This document shows, one piece after another, positions 10,851-21,779 of a DNA stretch of 64,000 nucleotides. Source of the DNA: Ophiura sarsii (taxonomy: Eukaryota > Echinodermata > Ophiuroidea > Amphilepidida > Ophiuridae); NCBI GenBank assembly GCA_035610835.1, contig CM069449.1, positions 13,163,855 through 13,227,854 on the forward strand, in the 5' to 3' direction. The translations under genes and the position numbers were made by a program. Every line of letters begins with the position of its first letter. The stretch's first letter is position 1. Below the pieces are notes generated by a model. It was given only the letters and a program-made list of their open reading frames with translations, was not told the DNA's origin and searched no databases.

Positions 10851-11641
10851 AGGCCAAGAAAAAAAAATTGTTTGTTTGTCCACGTCCGACCGACCGTGTA
10901 CCTTGGTGCCGACTGTATTATTTTTTATTTTCTATTATTTTTTTAAAACAACTTTTTGAGCAATTTAAATGGCCAAACGGACCATTTTATTCCTGATTTC
11001 GTACGCTATCGTAAATCTGGTCTTTATAAACACCATCCCCAATGCGCAGTCCCTTGTAACATGATGTTTATTGCATGAACTTGGCAACCGCGGGGACTAT
11101 TAAAAGGACTAAATGAACATTTAATCGCGCGTGCAATTGATGTCATTTTTATACTAAAAACGCAGTGTGAGAAAATATGAAAACTCTAGTTACGGTTCAT
11201 ATTTGCAATTTGTGGGGTAGTTAGTTCAAGAAAAAATAGGTTTAGTAATACTTTCACGTATATATTTCTAGAACTTCAACACTACGTTGTTTCACTTTCT
11301 GCAAATTTTCAATCATAATAAATGGCGGCGACCGACAACATGTTCACGGTATCTGAGCACACAAACTCGGTACAAAAATACTCTTTGACCGAGTTTGCAG
11401 TGTTGCAACCAGTACTACAATATTGGAACTCATGAAAAAGAGTTCAATACTATCAAAGTGATGTGTTTTGTGTTTGGACGACTTAAATTCACAGTATTCA
11501 TGCCGAATTTATATTCCCAAATACAATATCCGTATTTAAAAAATTAAAAAATTAAAAATAAAAAATAAAAATATCCGACCTACCGACCCTACCTTTTTCG
11601 GACCCTCTATGGACAAACAAACATTTTTTTTTTTTTGGCCT
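10851..11641. mobile_element. AGGCC-type TIR element, GTTTGTTTGTCCA subtype, copy 1
   Basis: Its ends are AGGCCAAGAAAAAAAAATTG and the complementary T-run followed by GGCCT. Inside each end lie GTTTGTTTGTCCA and then a CCGACCGACC or CCGACCTACCGACC block. The copy at 51003-51656 is the same subtype in reverse orientation. There is no transposase frame. Confidence 0.75.
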
Positions 11642-11649
11642 GATACAGT

Positions 11650-13170
11650 TTAATTTGTATCATGTTTTGAATTTTTGATAATTAACAGTTTGCCTGTTAT
11701 GTTGTTCTTTGATATTAACAGTGTTTTTTAAATATTGACACGTTCTCCATTTACAACATCAGTGTGATCTTGAGAACATTCAAAAATAAAAATTGAAGAA
11801 AGAAAAAAAAAATAGAAAAAAAAAATAGAAAAAAAAAATTTGAAGAAAAAAAAAAAATTGAAAAAAACCTCTTTTTTTTGACGCGGCGGCCAAAATGGAT
11901 GCGCACGCGTGGGGAAGAGAAACTACTATTTTTTTAATTTGGCCTTTTAAATGGTGCGCCACTTTGACTTTGGTAATGCCACAAAAACCAGTTGGCGAAT
12001 TGGCGTTCTCTTCTGGATGGTTCAATAAGTAACAATAACATCTACCGAGGTGATTGGTTTAGGGGAATATTGAGAATAAGATAGGCTTTTCCTCTGATAT
12101 CAAAATAGTATAACCTGAGACCATCTCAGGTATAACCATACATCATAGCCTAGGCTATAGGCATAGGCTGGGATTTTCGGGAATTAGTGGTCCCGTGACT
12201 CGATTTTGTTTTTCGGGCGGGACTCAGGATTTACGAAAATTGGTAGTCCATATTTTCGAGGAAGTGAAAACGCAATAAAATATACTAAATGTCCACCAAA
12301 GTGTACTGTAGATTTGTACTTCTCTGTGTTGTCTTCATTTATTATTGTCAAATCTCCACCGGTTTTAATCAGCTTCCGGACATTAACATTACATATTAAA
12401 ATCGCGATTCGTTCAAGATTTACCATCAGAATAATGTTGTGTACTACCAAAATGCATAACACTTTCATAAGTGTAACCAAATGTGCACAATGAAGCGAAT
12501 TTTAGAGCAACATCGTGCGTACGTAAACACACTGCTCTGCCGATGTGAGCGGCGCCATACTCTTGGGTTCCTTTTTTAGTAGGAGAACCGTATGAGGAAC
12601 GTTCAGGCGGGGTTGGACGATGATGTATTATTTATTTGAAAGTACCCCTTTTCATTTTATATTTGGTTTATTTTGTACTCACGTCTAGGCTATATCAGCC
12701 TTTCGACTCACTCGTAGTCATTTTTTATCTGGGAACGTTTTCAGAATTTTACTTTTACTGTAAATTAACGATATCGAAAGCTTAACAGTGGAAAGAACTG
12801 GCTTTGGGTTCCACAAACGTCGTTGAAGCAGTTCAGCTGTCAGATTTGTTTACCATTTTAAATGATCAATATTCATGACATACGATGCATAATTAATTAA
12901 ATGTTACCATATATGGCAAGATCATGATTCGAACGATACCAAATTTATATAGGTAAGTCAGTGCGTAGTAGTGTCGCCTATCTATGGAAAATACGATGTA
13001 TTTGGAAGATAAATCACCACTTTAGGACACAGTTTGCCTCAATAAAGGCATGATTTTTGTACTTCCTCCCTCACCAATAAATTTGATTTTGTTTAACTGA
13101 GGGTTAAAGTATACATATTGAAAAATCAAAAAATGACGAAAAACAAAAATTGATATCCGCCAGATTTTTC
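11650..13170. other. Repeat-rich intronic stretch, no gene
   Basis: An A-rich block near 11786-11870 makes a spurious Phe-rich frame. Near 12160-12235, cgggcgggactcagg and neighbours are a remnant of the GGCTGGGCGCGAGTCCCG family seen at 35620, 40850-43555 and 63941. Nothing else is recognised. Confidence 0.5.
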
Positions 13171-13171
13171 A

Positions 13172-13199
13172 CCCCCCCCCCCCCCCCCCCCCCCCCCCC
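13172..13199. repeat. Long C homopolymer
   Basis: About 28 consecutive C bases lie in AT-rich surroundings, about 480 bases from the exon at 13681-14027. Confidence 0.9.
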
Positions 13200-13680
13200 A
13201 TTTCAATTTGACGAGCTTTATCTCGAAATATTCTGTGCGACTTATGTCTGGTTTCGTCGGAGCGGGTCACATATTATTATAATTATATCATGAATAATAA
13301 TGATCTCTAACCCCTCCTGTCGTGATTTCTGTAGTAAGCCAATCACAATGAGACAAACACGCATGTACATCATGATACATGCATGCCGTGTGTTAATCAA
13401 ATTTGATGTCATACTGATTTACACGTATTTTCAATACAGTTTTGACAATTAAGAAAATAACGAAAAATTACCAAGTTTGTCGAATGGCAATCTAACTCAT
13501 TTGATAACATATTCATGCGATCATATTGTTTTACCATCTCAAGTACATTTCCCGACAAATACCACTTGTGTGACCGAGATAAAACCATATTTCACAGTCG
13601 CACTTTCCCCTTGACCTATACCGTGACCTTTCGCGTCGGGTCGCTTAAGCTTACTGTAGTAAGCTAAAAAGCACACTCAC

Positions 13681-14027
13681 CTGGAAATCGGGCACACGCC
13701 TCTTTATTGAATGACAGTCTTTCGCCCACTTTCCTTCCTTCAACGAACCGTCATCTTTTATGTCATCAGCTATGTACCCAATTGAGCAGTTGCCAACCCA
13801 TGTTGGTGCGCTACCACCTACGTTTACTATCTTGATGCCTGTGCACATGACCCTGTCTGAATACATAGAAGCCTGGTGGACAACTTTACCAATGGTGTAC
13901 AGTGCCATTCTACCACAAGTGTTGCCTAGTTGAGGCCTCTTTAAAAAATGTGTGAACATTTCCTGACAAGTAGTAACCAATTCACTTGAAAGAGACTTGT
14001 CAAACTTTTGAAGCAAACGGATGGTTT
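13681..14027 (-). CDS. Internal exon of the PD-(D/E)XK nuclease-fold-like gene (carries the PD motif)
   Basis: The acceptor TTATTTTTCAG ends at 14028 and the donor CAG|GTGAGTG begins at 13680. The exon has 347 bases: two leading bases that complete the split codon from the exon at 40118-40460, then 115 whole codons, leaving in phase 0. The reading begins TIRLLQKFDKSL, a likely helix. A Cys- and Gly-containing region follows (LGNTCGRMALYTIGKV, MCTGIKIVNVGG). It ends KRRVPDFQ, where the Pro-Asp pair is the expected second motif of PD-(D/E)XK nucleases and the ExK follows 16 residues later in the next exon. No stop or frameshift is present. I recognise no named family; the fold call rests on the motif pair and its spacing. 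Confidence 0.75.
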
Positions 14028-14115
14028 CTGAAAAATAAAAGAAGGATCAAAAGGTAAATCAAAAAGTTAAAATAGGTCTTTAGATGTCCTTTTATTTATC
14101 AATATAGTATTATTC

Positions 14116-14388
14116 CCAATCCCCATCAGTTCACATATTTGCAATAATCTCCCAAGTAGATCATCATACCAAGCAAAGTCTAACAGATCGCATTTTGGCC
14201 CCAGCACCCCATAATACAATCATAGCTCCATTCCCACAGTCCCCGTTTGGGCTACCGCTCTGAACGTGTTAAACACCTGACAACACTACCTCCTCTTATA
14301 ATTTCTCTATGGAGAGAACGCGTTGAGGAAAAGGTATCCTTGACCAGGGGTGGCGGCGGGCCAAACTGATGGGGATGGACCCACGTCA
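14116..14388. mobile_element. Small MITE with AATCCCCATCAGTT ends, copy 1
   Basis: The left end AATCCCCATCAGTT is mirrored by AACTGATGGGGAT at the right. The left end and its neighbours (tcacatatttgcaat) recur at 16178-16213. A target duplication is not clear. Confidence 0.45.
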
Positions 14389-14399
14389 CACGAGGTTGA

Positions 14400-14930
14400 G
14401 CTCGCGTAAAGTACGCCTGCTCAACCTCACCCCAAAACGGTGCAATGGTTATCCGTTGTGAGCACTATGTCATCTCGACCTCAAGGCTCTGATTGGTTGG
14501 TGTTCAAACGTGAGAACTGAAAAACTCATGAGCTTTACCACGCACCATCACGTCGGTGGTTATGGCGCAGTGGGAACACTGCGTTGGTGGATACGGCGCA
14601 GCGTGACGATCATTAACAAGGCGGTTCTCGAACGGCGCGTCTCGCCTGTTCATCAAAAGTGACTTGAAAGAAATGATGATGAAACATATGATACAATGTA
14701 GCACTGTCACAGAGGTATGCATTGTAGTTAATGCAAGGGATGTAATACCTTAAGGGATGCTCAAATGTTACCCAGTACTAAACATTTTGCGGAACACAAA
14801 CGAATCGTTTCCGCTTTATGGCCCTTCAAAGTTTAGATGGTACCCCACCCCCTTTGGACTATGCAGTGGCGGCGCCAGCATCATAATTTTTTTTTTTTTG
14901 GGGGGGGGGGGGGGCAAAAGGAGGTAAGAC
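14400..14930. other. No gene recognised
   Basis: The stretch contains a moderately GC-rich part (14500-14660) and a G-tract near 14901-14914. No coding or paired repeat signature is seen. Confidence 0.4.
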
Positions 14931-14934
14931 ATTT

Positions 14935-15990
14935 TAGAGGGACCCCAGACGATCTTCAATGACCTCCAATGACCTTGAAAATTTAATCAACTAAATGAAT
15001 ACACCCCCCCCCCCCTTCCCTCCACCAAGTCGCCTCAAGATAGGCCCTACTGATCTATTTGACCCCATATTTGATCTTGAATGACCTCTCATGACCTTGA
15101 AAATTTAATCAGCAAAAAGAACACACCATCCCCCTTCCCTCCACCAAATCCCATCAAGATAGGCCTTGCGGATCTTATTTGACCCCATATTTGACCCCCG
15201 ATGACCCCGCAAAATTAATCAACAAAAAGAACACACCATTCCTCTTCCGTCCACCAAATCCCATCAAGATAGGCCTTATGGATCTTATTTGACCCCAGAT
15301 GACCTTGAATGACCTCCAATGACCTTGAAAATTTAATCAGCAAAAAGAATACACCACCCCCTTCCCTCCACCAAATCCAATCAAGATAGGCCTTACGGAT
15401 CTTATTTAACCCCCGATGACCATGAATGACCTCCGATGACCTTGAAAATTTATTCAGCAAAAAGAACACACCACCCCCTTCCCTCCACCAAACCCCATCA
15501 AGATAGGCCTTACTGATCTATTTGACCCCTGATGACCTTGAATGACCTCCGATGACCTTGAAAATTTATTCAGCAAAACGAACACACCACCCCCTTCCCT
15601 CCACCAAATCCCATCAAGATCGGCCTTACGGATCTTATTTGACCCCATATTTGACCCCGATGACCTTGAATGACCTCCAATGACCTTGAAAATCTAATCA
15701 GCAAAAGAACACCCCACCCCCTTCCCTGACATCAAGTCCCATCAAGATAGGCCTTACGGATCTCTAGATATCGCGTCACAAAAGTTTTAAGCATATTTGA
15801 CCCAATGACCTTGAATGACCTCCGATGACCTTGAAAAATCAATCAGCAACAGAACGCACCACCCCCTTCTCTCCACCAAGTCCCATCAAGATAGGCCTTA
15901 CGGATCTCCAGATACTCTTAGGTATTTCTTAGCACACGGCAGACGGCTGACGCCGGACAGAAATAGTGATAACATAGTCTCTTTCTGATT
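14935..15990. repeat. Tandem array of about eight units of 115-130 bp
   Basis: Each unit carries tgaccttgaaaatttaatca, a C-rich block, ccttccctccaccaaatccc and catcaagataggccttac, then gatctatttgacccc. The array closes with ggatctccagatactc and a tail ending agtctctttctga. The small frames on the minus strand here (repeating a GIWW-like block) are artefacts of the tandem structure. Confidence 0.9.
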
Positions 15991-16169
15991 ACATCAGGCG
16001 AGACAAAAAGGCTTCAGTTTAAATTTGACCAATCAGGTGCTTTGGTGTTGTTGGTTGGCAGTATTTTGTGAGTTCAAGCATGCGTGCGCAGCCTGATTGA
16101 AGTGCGCCCACATATGTCGAACTGTGGCCAGGAGATTGTGTGCCGTAGGTCCATTGGGAATGATACTAT

Positions 16170-16292
16170 AATAATTCCCAAATCCCAATCCCCATCAGTT
16201 CACATATTTGCAATCGATTGAAACGGCCAATCGGAGGTGCTGTGCAAGGTACCTCTTAGCGCGTTAACCAGAACTGACGGTGACTGGGAATA
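16170..16292. mobile_element. Small MITE with AATCCCCATCAGTT ends, copy 2
   Basis: The left end attcccaatccccatcagtt faces gaactgacggtgactgggaa at the right, an imperfect inverted repeat about 24 bp long. It shares its left end with 14116. Confidence 0.45.
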
Positions 16293-16399
16293 AATGTATC
16301 AAAAAAGGGGTCAAAAAAATATTAAAGAACAGGTGAAAATTCACCTTGTACGTTAATAACAAATCAGTCAGTAATAACAAATCAGTCTGGCCTGGCCCG

Positions 16400-17770
16400 G
16401 TAAGCTTACTTAAAAGATGAATAACTTCTAGAGTAAACTTAAGAGATAGCTATCCACGTTCAGGACTGCTGTGGTGTATCTGCCTCTCTCTGTTCTCAGC
16501 TGTCTTTCATGTAAATTAACGTGAATGTCGTGTCCGAATTCCACAACACTGTGTAAAGTATCTTGTTGAAAGAGATGCCCTAAGCATGCGCCCACGTGGC
16601 TGAGTATGCTCTCACTGAGTAAGCTCAAGGCCTGCCTTCTTCAGTCGTAGCTTTAGCTAAGCGAATCGCGTCAACCAACCATCCGGCTAAAGTGGTCCTC
16701 GCGACAAGGTTTTTTTTGTTGGAAATAAACAAACGACTTTCGTTACCTTGAATAGCACTAGTCTTATTAATGTACCACTTTAATGCTCTCACGGGGCAGC
16801 CGAGTCTCTGCGCTCTGTTATTATGCCTTCTGAGAAAAGGGATAAACAGAGGAGCAGCGGAGTAATCGCTTCGTTCATTTTTAGCAAGAAAACCAGGTCG
16901 GAAGTAAAGCGTCGCTTTACTAAAGACAGTAAATTTTCCTACGCTCAGGTAATGTAGTTCTGAGCATCGTTTTCCTGATGCCAGAGCGATGAGAAAGAGT
17001 GTTTTAATTGCGAGCATTCTTAAAGGCGCCGCCTGCAAAGGTTCAAACGGTAAGTGATTGAGATAGTCTAAAACAATAGGAAGATCCTATGAGGGCCAAA
17101 TTTAACGAGTTTTGGGACGTGAAATTTCCATGCCCACGATCAGAAATTAAGGGGCCGACTGCAGACATTAGAACCGCTGTCCCGGAATCCTGTATGAAAA
17201 GACTGGATGGCTGATAGATATCCATTAACAGTGGAAATTGTAGACCAAGATCTTGGCCTCTGGTGGCAAGATCGCATCAAGGGAGACTGGAACCATTGAC
17301 CTTACGGCCAGAAGGGAGCTATCAGGAGAGAGGATGAAACGTGAATGCTCACATTTCCTTGATGATGTTGCGAGAGCCAGAGGGCCCCGAGATCTGGAAC
17401 AATAGCTTTGAGGTTGGTAGTTGAGTGTAAGAAGCAGATAGACCTATTGTGGCTTAGAGAGACAAGAGGTCCCGGAAGATGAGTTTCGAGTGAGACCAAT
17501 CGTAGATGTTTGCGGATACCCCTGGTAAATAGTCCGCCAAAATATTGGCAATCCCCGGTATGTGTGGCTGATAGCGTAATTCTACACTACTAACATCATA
17601 GCGGGAGGGATAAGGTATCCCGGAAGAGGGACTCTGACTTCGCATCCCCCCTCTTGTTGATGAGGGCAGCCCCCGTGGTGCTGTCTAATTTCCCCCAAAA
17701 GACCTCGTCCCTACGATTGATGTAACGAAAAGAGTAGGTTCTGAACGAGGACTGTCTTCTACCCCTAAAA
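16400..17770 (-). pseudogene. DIRS-like (tyrosine recombinase) retrotransposon fragment
   Basis: Reading the minus strand from about 17735, a decayed RNase H region shows LDSTTGAALINKRGG. It is followed after frame breaks by ELRYQPHIPGIANILADYL at about 17530-17580, the HIPG...ADxLSR-like signature of DIRS RNase H. A linker with LIAPFWP follows. Then, at 16625-17038, comes a tyrosine recombinase N-terminal core with LIALASGKRCSELHYLSV, where the Arg is in the position of the first catalytic Arg. The C-terminal part (16428-16640, other frames) has a LGHLFQQDTLHSVV segment and a final GRYTTAVLN stretch, as in DIRS-type recombinases. The copy is broken by several frameshifts, lacks the reverse transcriptase and gag, and lies in the 26-kb intron of the host gene. 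Confidence 0.78.
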
Positions 17771-17804
17771 ACAGTAATTAGCTAATCCAAAGCAAAGAAA
17801 AGAT

Positions 17805-17945
17805 CAGACATGTCCGCATGCTGAATAATCACAAATTTGAAGTCAGCAAAAGTTTGTCTCCTATTGGCAAAGGTAAATCAAACCATGTCTGCATGCTGAA
17901 GAAAAACCACCAAGTTGTAAATGTTTGCCTCTTATATAAGACAAA
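17805..17945. repeat. Imperfect tandem duplication of about 75 bp
   Basis: The words catgtccgcatgctgaa and catgtctgcatgctgaag are followed by similar AAATTTG/AAGTTGT and GTTTGTCTC/GTTTGCCTC stretches, which gives two diverged units. A small open frame spans them but nothing supports coding. Confidence 0.45.
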
Positions 17946-18447
17946 GACAAACATGTTTGTGTGTCCCGACACGCGCGTCAAAAAAAGCAACAACCTAAAA
18001 GCTAGAGAAGGGCTAAACCATCTCGCGTAGGGAGTCCAACTCTCAAAAGTGAGAAGTAAAGAAACCTCAGTGAATGCATACTAGCCCACTTAGTATACAT
18101 GATGCATCAGCTGGACTAAAAAGGAGGGGGAAAACAAGAGTTTTCCACATAATAAAGGCTGTAGATATGAAAGATGAAAAGAGTTAGCAAAGGAAATGCG
18201 TGCATAGTGCGAATCTCGTCCGCAAGTATGCGTCGTAGAAATCCCGCTAGAAAAAGTGAATCTTGACCGCATGTAATAATACAAGCTATTCTATCTAGGG
18301 AGCATCAGAGTAAACAATCACCCCATACAAGAGGTGAAATACCCTACACTTAATAAATACCTCTGGTTTCCGAGTCCATCGTCTCCTGCCGTCCATCTCA
18401 GAGAACTCACAGAGGGCCGCCATTGATACTATTTGAACTTTGAACTA

Positions 18448-18658
18448 CTGTAAAAGCTGAAATTTTCGCGGAGATCTTATTTACGCGCTTATCGCGCAAA
18501 ATATTTTTCCCCCCAAAATTATAACACGCTAAAATATTGTCCTCAACATTCATGCAGTGCATCCAGAAGGTCCCCCGCGAAAAGAAACAATTCGCAAAAT
18601 GTCTATGATATCAAAAATGCGCGAAAATATCTCTACGCGAAAATATTGGCTTTTACAG
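18448..18658. mobile_element. CTGTAAAAGC-type MITE, copy 1
   Basis: The ends are CTGTAAAAGCTGAAATTTTC and CGAAAATATTGGCTTTTACAG with TA on each side. The interior has many GCGAAAAT words. Another copy is at 50689-50870 and a one-ended relative is near 55800-55890. Confidence 0.85.
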
Positions 18659-18843
18659 TATAAATTTGATCTCTATATCAGACTACGTCGGACTAAAAAC
18701 GAACACGGCAAGGAACTGATATAGAGTTGGGATAGAATGAATATTATAATTCCAATGTGTCATGACTTATAATGTGGTCATGTTATCAAAGAGGAGGTAT
18801 GTTATGAACTCGGTAGTCCATTTCGCGCCGTATTCAGGATATA

Positions 18844-19275
18844 AGGCCTAAAATTAAAAAAAGTTTGATTGGCGTAACCCGACCGACCCTAAATACATCG
18901 CCGACCCTAAATACATCGCCGACCCTGAATATTTTTTATTATTTTGAGAGCCGGGGAAAAAAAGAAAATATATAATTTATAAAAATTGAACAAAGTATTA
19001 AAGTTTTTGACTGTTTGCTTTCATTTTCGGCTATTTTAAGTCCCCATTGAAATGATATCATATATTGTTGAACACAACAGTACTGTGCAATGTCTACACA
19101 TAGCTCTAGTGTATTTAATTGCCGGGCAAAAATGAATCGTTGTGTTCAACGATGTGTTCAAAAGTAGGTGATTTAAAAAATAAAATAAAAAATAAAAATA
19201 AAAATAAATCCCGACCGACCTACCCTATTTGTTTTGGTCATGTTACGCCAATCAAACTTCTTTTTTTTAGGCCTA
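18844..19275. mobile_element. AGGCCTAA-type TIR element, GTTTGATTGGCGTAAC subtype
   Basis: The outer AGGCCTAAAATT end is followed by AAGTTTGATTGGCGTAAC and then CCGACCGACCCTAAATACAT. At the right, ATCCCGACCGACCTACCC is followed by GTTACGCCAATCAAACTT and TTTTAGGCCT. A short internal duplication repeats CCGACCCTAAATACATCG. Confidence 0.82.
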
Positions 19276-19479
19276 ATGTAGGGACAGATAATGTCTCGTA
19301 TTTGCCCCAAAATCCCGAACGAAATACGCCAGGAGCGTGTGCCGTATCACAAAAACCGTAAGTCGGCTGTATTTTTAATTTTGAAATTTGATGAGCTTGT
19401 TGAGTCAAAGTTACCCTATAAACCAAATTTGAGCAAATTTGAAGAGGGTAGGGTTAAAAATTCCACTTTATTTGGGTGA

Positions 19480-19980
19480 TTTGACATGGAATGACCCTTA
19501 GGGCATAACATTGTCACCTCTACCCTGAATTCAGGCATGATTATGAAAAAACCTGAATAGCCTAAAATCAGCTTATAAAGGCCAAACACGGGCTGAAAAT
19601 AAAAGAAAGTGCGGAAATTTGGAAAACAAAATAGCCTGGATTCAGGCAAAAGCCTGAACATAATCATGCCTGACCCTGATTGGTAATCCATATATAGTGA
19701 TCGTTTAAAGAGGGATTAGAAAGATACTAGATCTATAATAATCCCCTTGTTGATCAGTGCGTAAAGAGTTTGTTTGAGTAAAATACTTGTCACCTCTACC
19801 CTGATCCAGGGGATCAGTGTGTGACGAATTGGTTTGGGCATAACCATAGTCACTTCTACCCTGATTGGTAATCAATATTTCCTGGGGGGAATAACTGATG
19901 TGAAACCAACAGGGGCGCCCGTCTGGGTAAAACGGATCGGATCCAGGGGGAGGGGGTCTGAAGTTACTGTACGATAGGCT
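19480..19980. repeat. Diverged repeats with ttcaggc and tcacctctaccctga words
   Basis: The word gtcacctctaccctga recurs near 19514 and 19788, with a close variant near 19850. A small inverted pair (ttcaggcatgattatg and cataatcatgcctga) spans 19530-19675. No coding is supported. Confidence 0.5.
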
Positions 19981-20005
19981 TGGGGGGGGGGGGTGATTTG
20001 AGTAC

Positions 20006-20530
20006 TAAACACAACACCAAAAGTAAGTCCCCCTCTAAAAATTTCGTCATAACATCGTAAGGTAAAACATTTTACCAATAAAACTTAGTTAGAAATAATC
20101 CTATGACTGTTCACTATTAGTGGTGTTTGAAAATGAAAGATGTCCTTGACTTCATGGCTGAATGAGCTCAAATGTAAGACAAAAACTGCCCTTCTCAAAA
20201 GTCACAACAGTTTATGAATTGCTTCTTACTAATGGAAAAACACCCGTGGTTGAGCGAATATTACTGTAATGTGTAATCAATTCATGATCATTCAGCCATG
20301 TAAATCCACTTCTTGGCTCAGATATTAAGCACAGTGAGTTGTGACTTTTGATTTGTCTTTCATTTGAGCACATTCAGCCATGAAGTCATGGACATCGTTC
20401 ATTTTCAAACACCACTTAAGAAACAGTCATAGAATTATTTCTAACTAAGTTTTATTGGTAAATTTTGTTACCTTTACGATGTTATGACGAGATTTTGAGA
20501 GGGGGACTTACTTTTGGTGTTGTGTTTATA
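20006..20530. mobile_element. Fold-back element with arms of about 200 bp
   Basis: The left arm (aaacacaacaccaaaagtaa... to about 20205) is complementary to the right arm (about 20335-20530, ending ttacttttggtgttgtgttt). Identity is roughly 90 percent by eye, and a loop of about 130 bp lies between them. The arms carry no gene. Confidence 0.85.
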
Positions 20531-20534
20531 AAAT

Positions 20535-21180
20535 AGTGTACCCGTATCAGACCAGTGAGGTCCTCTAGTCAGCAATTGAGAACAGAATCCCCCCTGTAAA
20601 GGAGGGGTGCTCGTCAAGAGACTCTAGAGTATTATAAGAGTGGTATAATAACCCCCGGAGAGGATATTACCGACTGGCGGAGACAGGCCGTGATTCGGGT
20701 GCTAAATAGATCTATGGTATTGAATCACAGACCTGAGGAACATCCTGATCAATCACAGGCGCCCCTCCCTTGCTCCCCTCATTACTAACAGCCTCACCAG
20801 TGCCATCCCCGGGAATGACACTACGATTTCTGTTTGCACGTATACCATCTAGAGAAATCGTATCTCCGTTAATAATCATCGTATTGGAAGGGAGAACCCC
20901 CCCCCCCCCCTCCCTTGGGGAGTTTCCTGAGACTACCAATATGGGATGACCCCCCTGTTCGTTAATTTCTTTGGAACAGGGGGGTCTGAGCCTGCACACT
21001 GCTAACGCTGGTGTGTCTTGGAGCCGTCAGCAGGGTTTTAGAAACCTCCCTGAGTGCTCTCGACTCGTGCACCCAAGTCACCTTTACGTGGGAGGTGTGT
21101 CCCCTCGGATGATCGGTCGGCTTAAGATGTATTTCCCAAGGGGAAAACTATAAAAATAGCCGAGACCGCATCACCTACGA
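20535..21180. other. Unassigned GC-richer block
   Basis: A 95-codon frame at 20712-20999 on the minus strand spans a C tract and has no recognisable domain. Paired short words (ccccctgtt and aacaggggg at about 20950-20985) suggest local hairpins. I make no functional call. Confidence 0.35.
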
Positions 21181-21529
21181 CTTGCTCAGAATCGCTGTAA
21201 TTAGTATAGTTAACCTAATGTTGTTTTGTAAACAACAAACCTACGTTAATGTTATACAAATGGCCTTCAGTGATAGAAAAAATCAATGAATTGTGCAACC
21301 GTTATATGCGTGTTTTGACATTTCTAAACGTAATTGTTGCCATAGCACTAGTATACTAAGTATGTATACACATCATTCCTGGGGAAAAGGCGGGGCTAAT
21401 TAGCAGCAACCAGTTTGGTGTAAAGGCGATGAATGTAGCAGGCTGAATGGAGGGGAGACCCACAGCGGTATAATCTCATAGTAGCAAGGGGATCAGGTAG
21501 TAGAAAATAATTATATAATACGACCTGGC

Positions 21530-21775
21530 TAATAAACAACAAAAGTGAAACATTAAATCAGAGAATCAAACGCTGGTGAGATTGTTATGGATAAACTGAG
21601 AAAGGCGTGAGCGATCGATCGAAAATAAGCAGAAAAACAGCTGTGCTGTCCGAAAGTCTCAAATTTTGGATTGGTAAACGTAATAGAACGTAAACAAAGC
21701 GTTTAGGATGGAACGATAACGAACGCAAATTTAGGCGAAATCGATCGAAACAAAAACTGAACAGTGAGATATTAA
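21530..21775. repeat. Dispersed repeat, copy 1 (also at 30490-30715)
   Basis: The words aatcagagaatcaaacgctg, cagctgtgctgt and ggcgaaatcgatcga recur in the same order near 30520-30690. GATCGG-rich words (for example gatcggccgatc) lie near 21935-22000 and 30440-30465 beside the copies. The class of repeat is not clear. Confidence 0.6.
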
Positions 21776-21779
21776 TAAT

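Noticed and set aside
11780..12025. Phe-rich minus-strand frame
   Set aside because: It is the translation of an A-rich low-complexity tract.
15215..15648. Minus-strand frames with repeated GIWW-type blocks
   Set aside because: They follow the tandem DNA units exactly and change frame with unit length, so they are not protein repeats.
14935..15920. Regular repeats that could suggest a CRISPR array
   Set aside because: Units are 115-130 bp and similar over their whole length, with no short repeat and unique spacer pattern, and the genome is that of an animal.
20712..20999. A 95-codon minus-strand gene
   Set aside because: It crosses a C tract, has no domain, no splice context and no sign of conservation.
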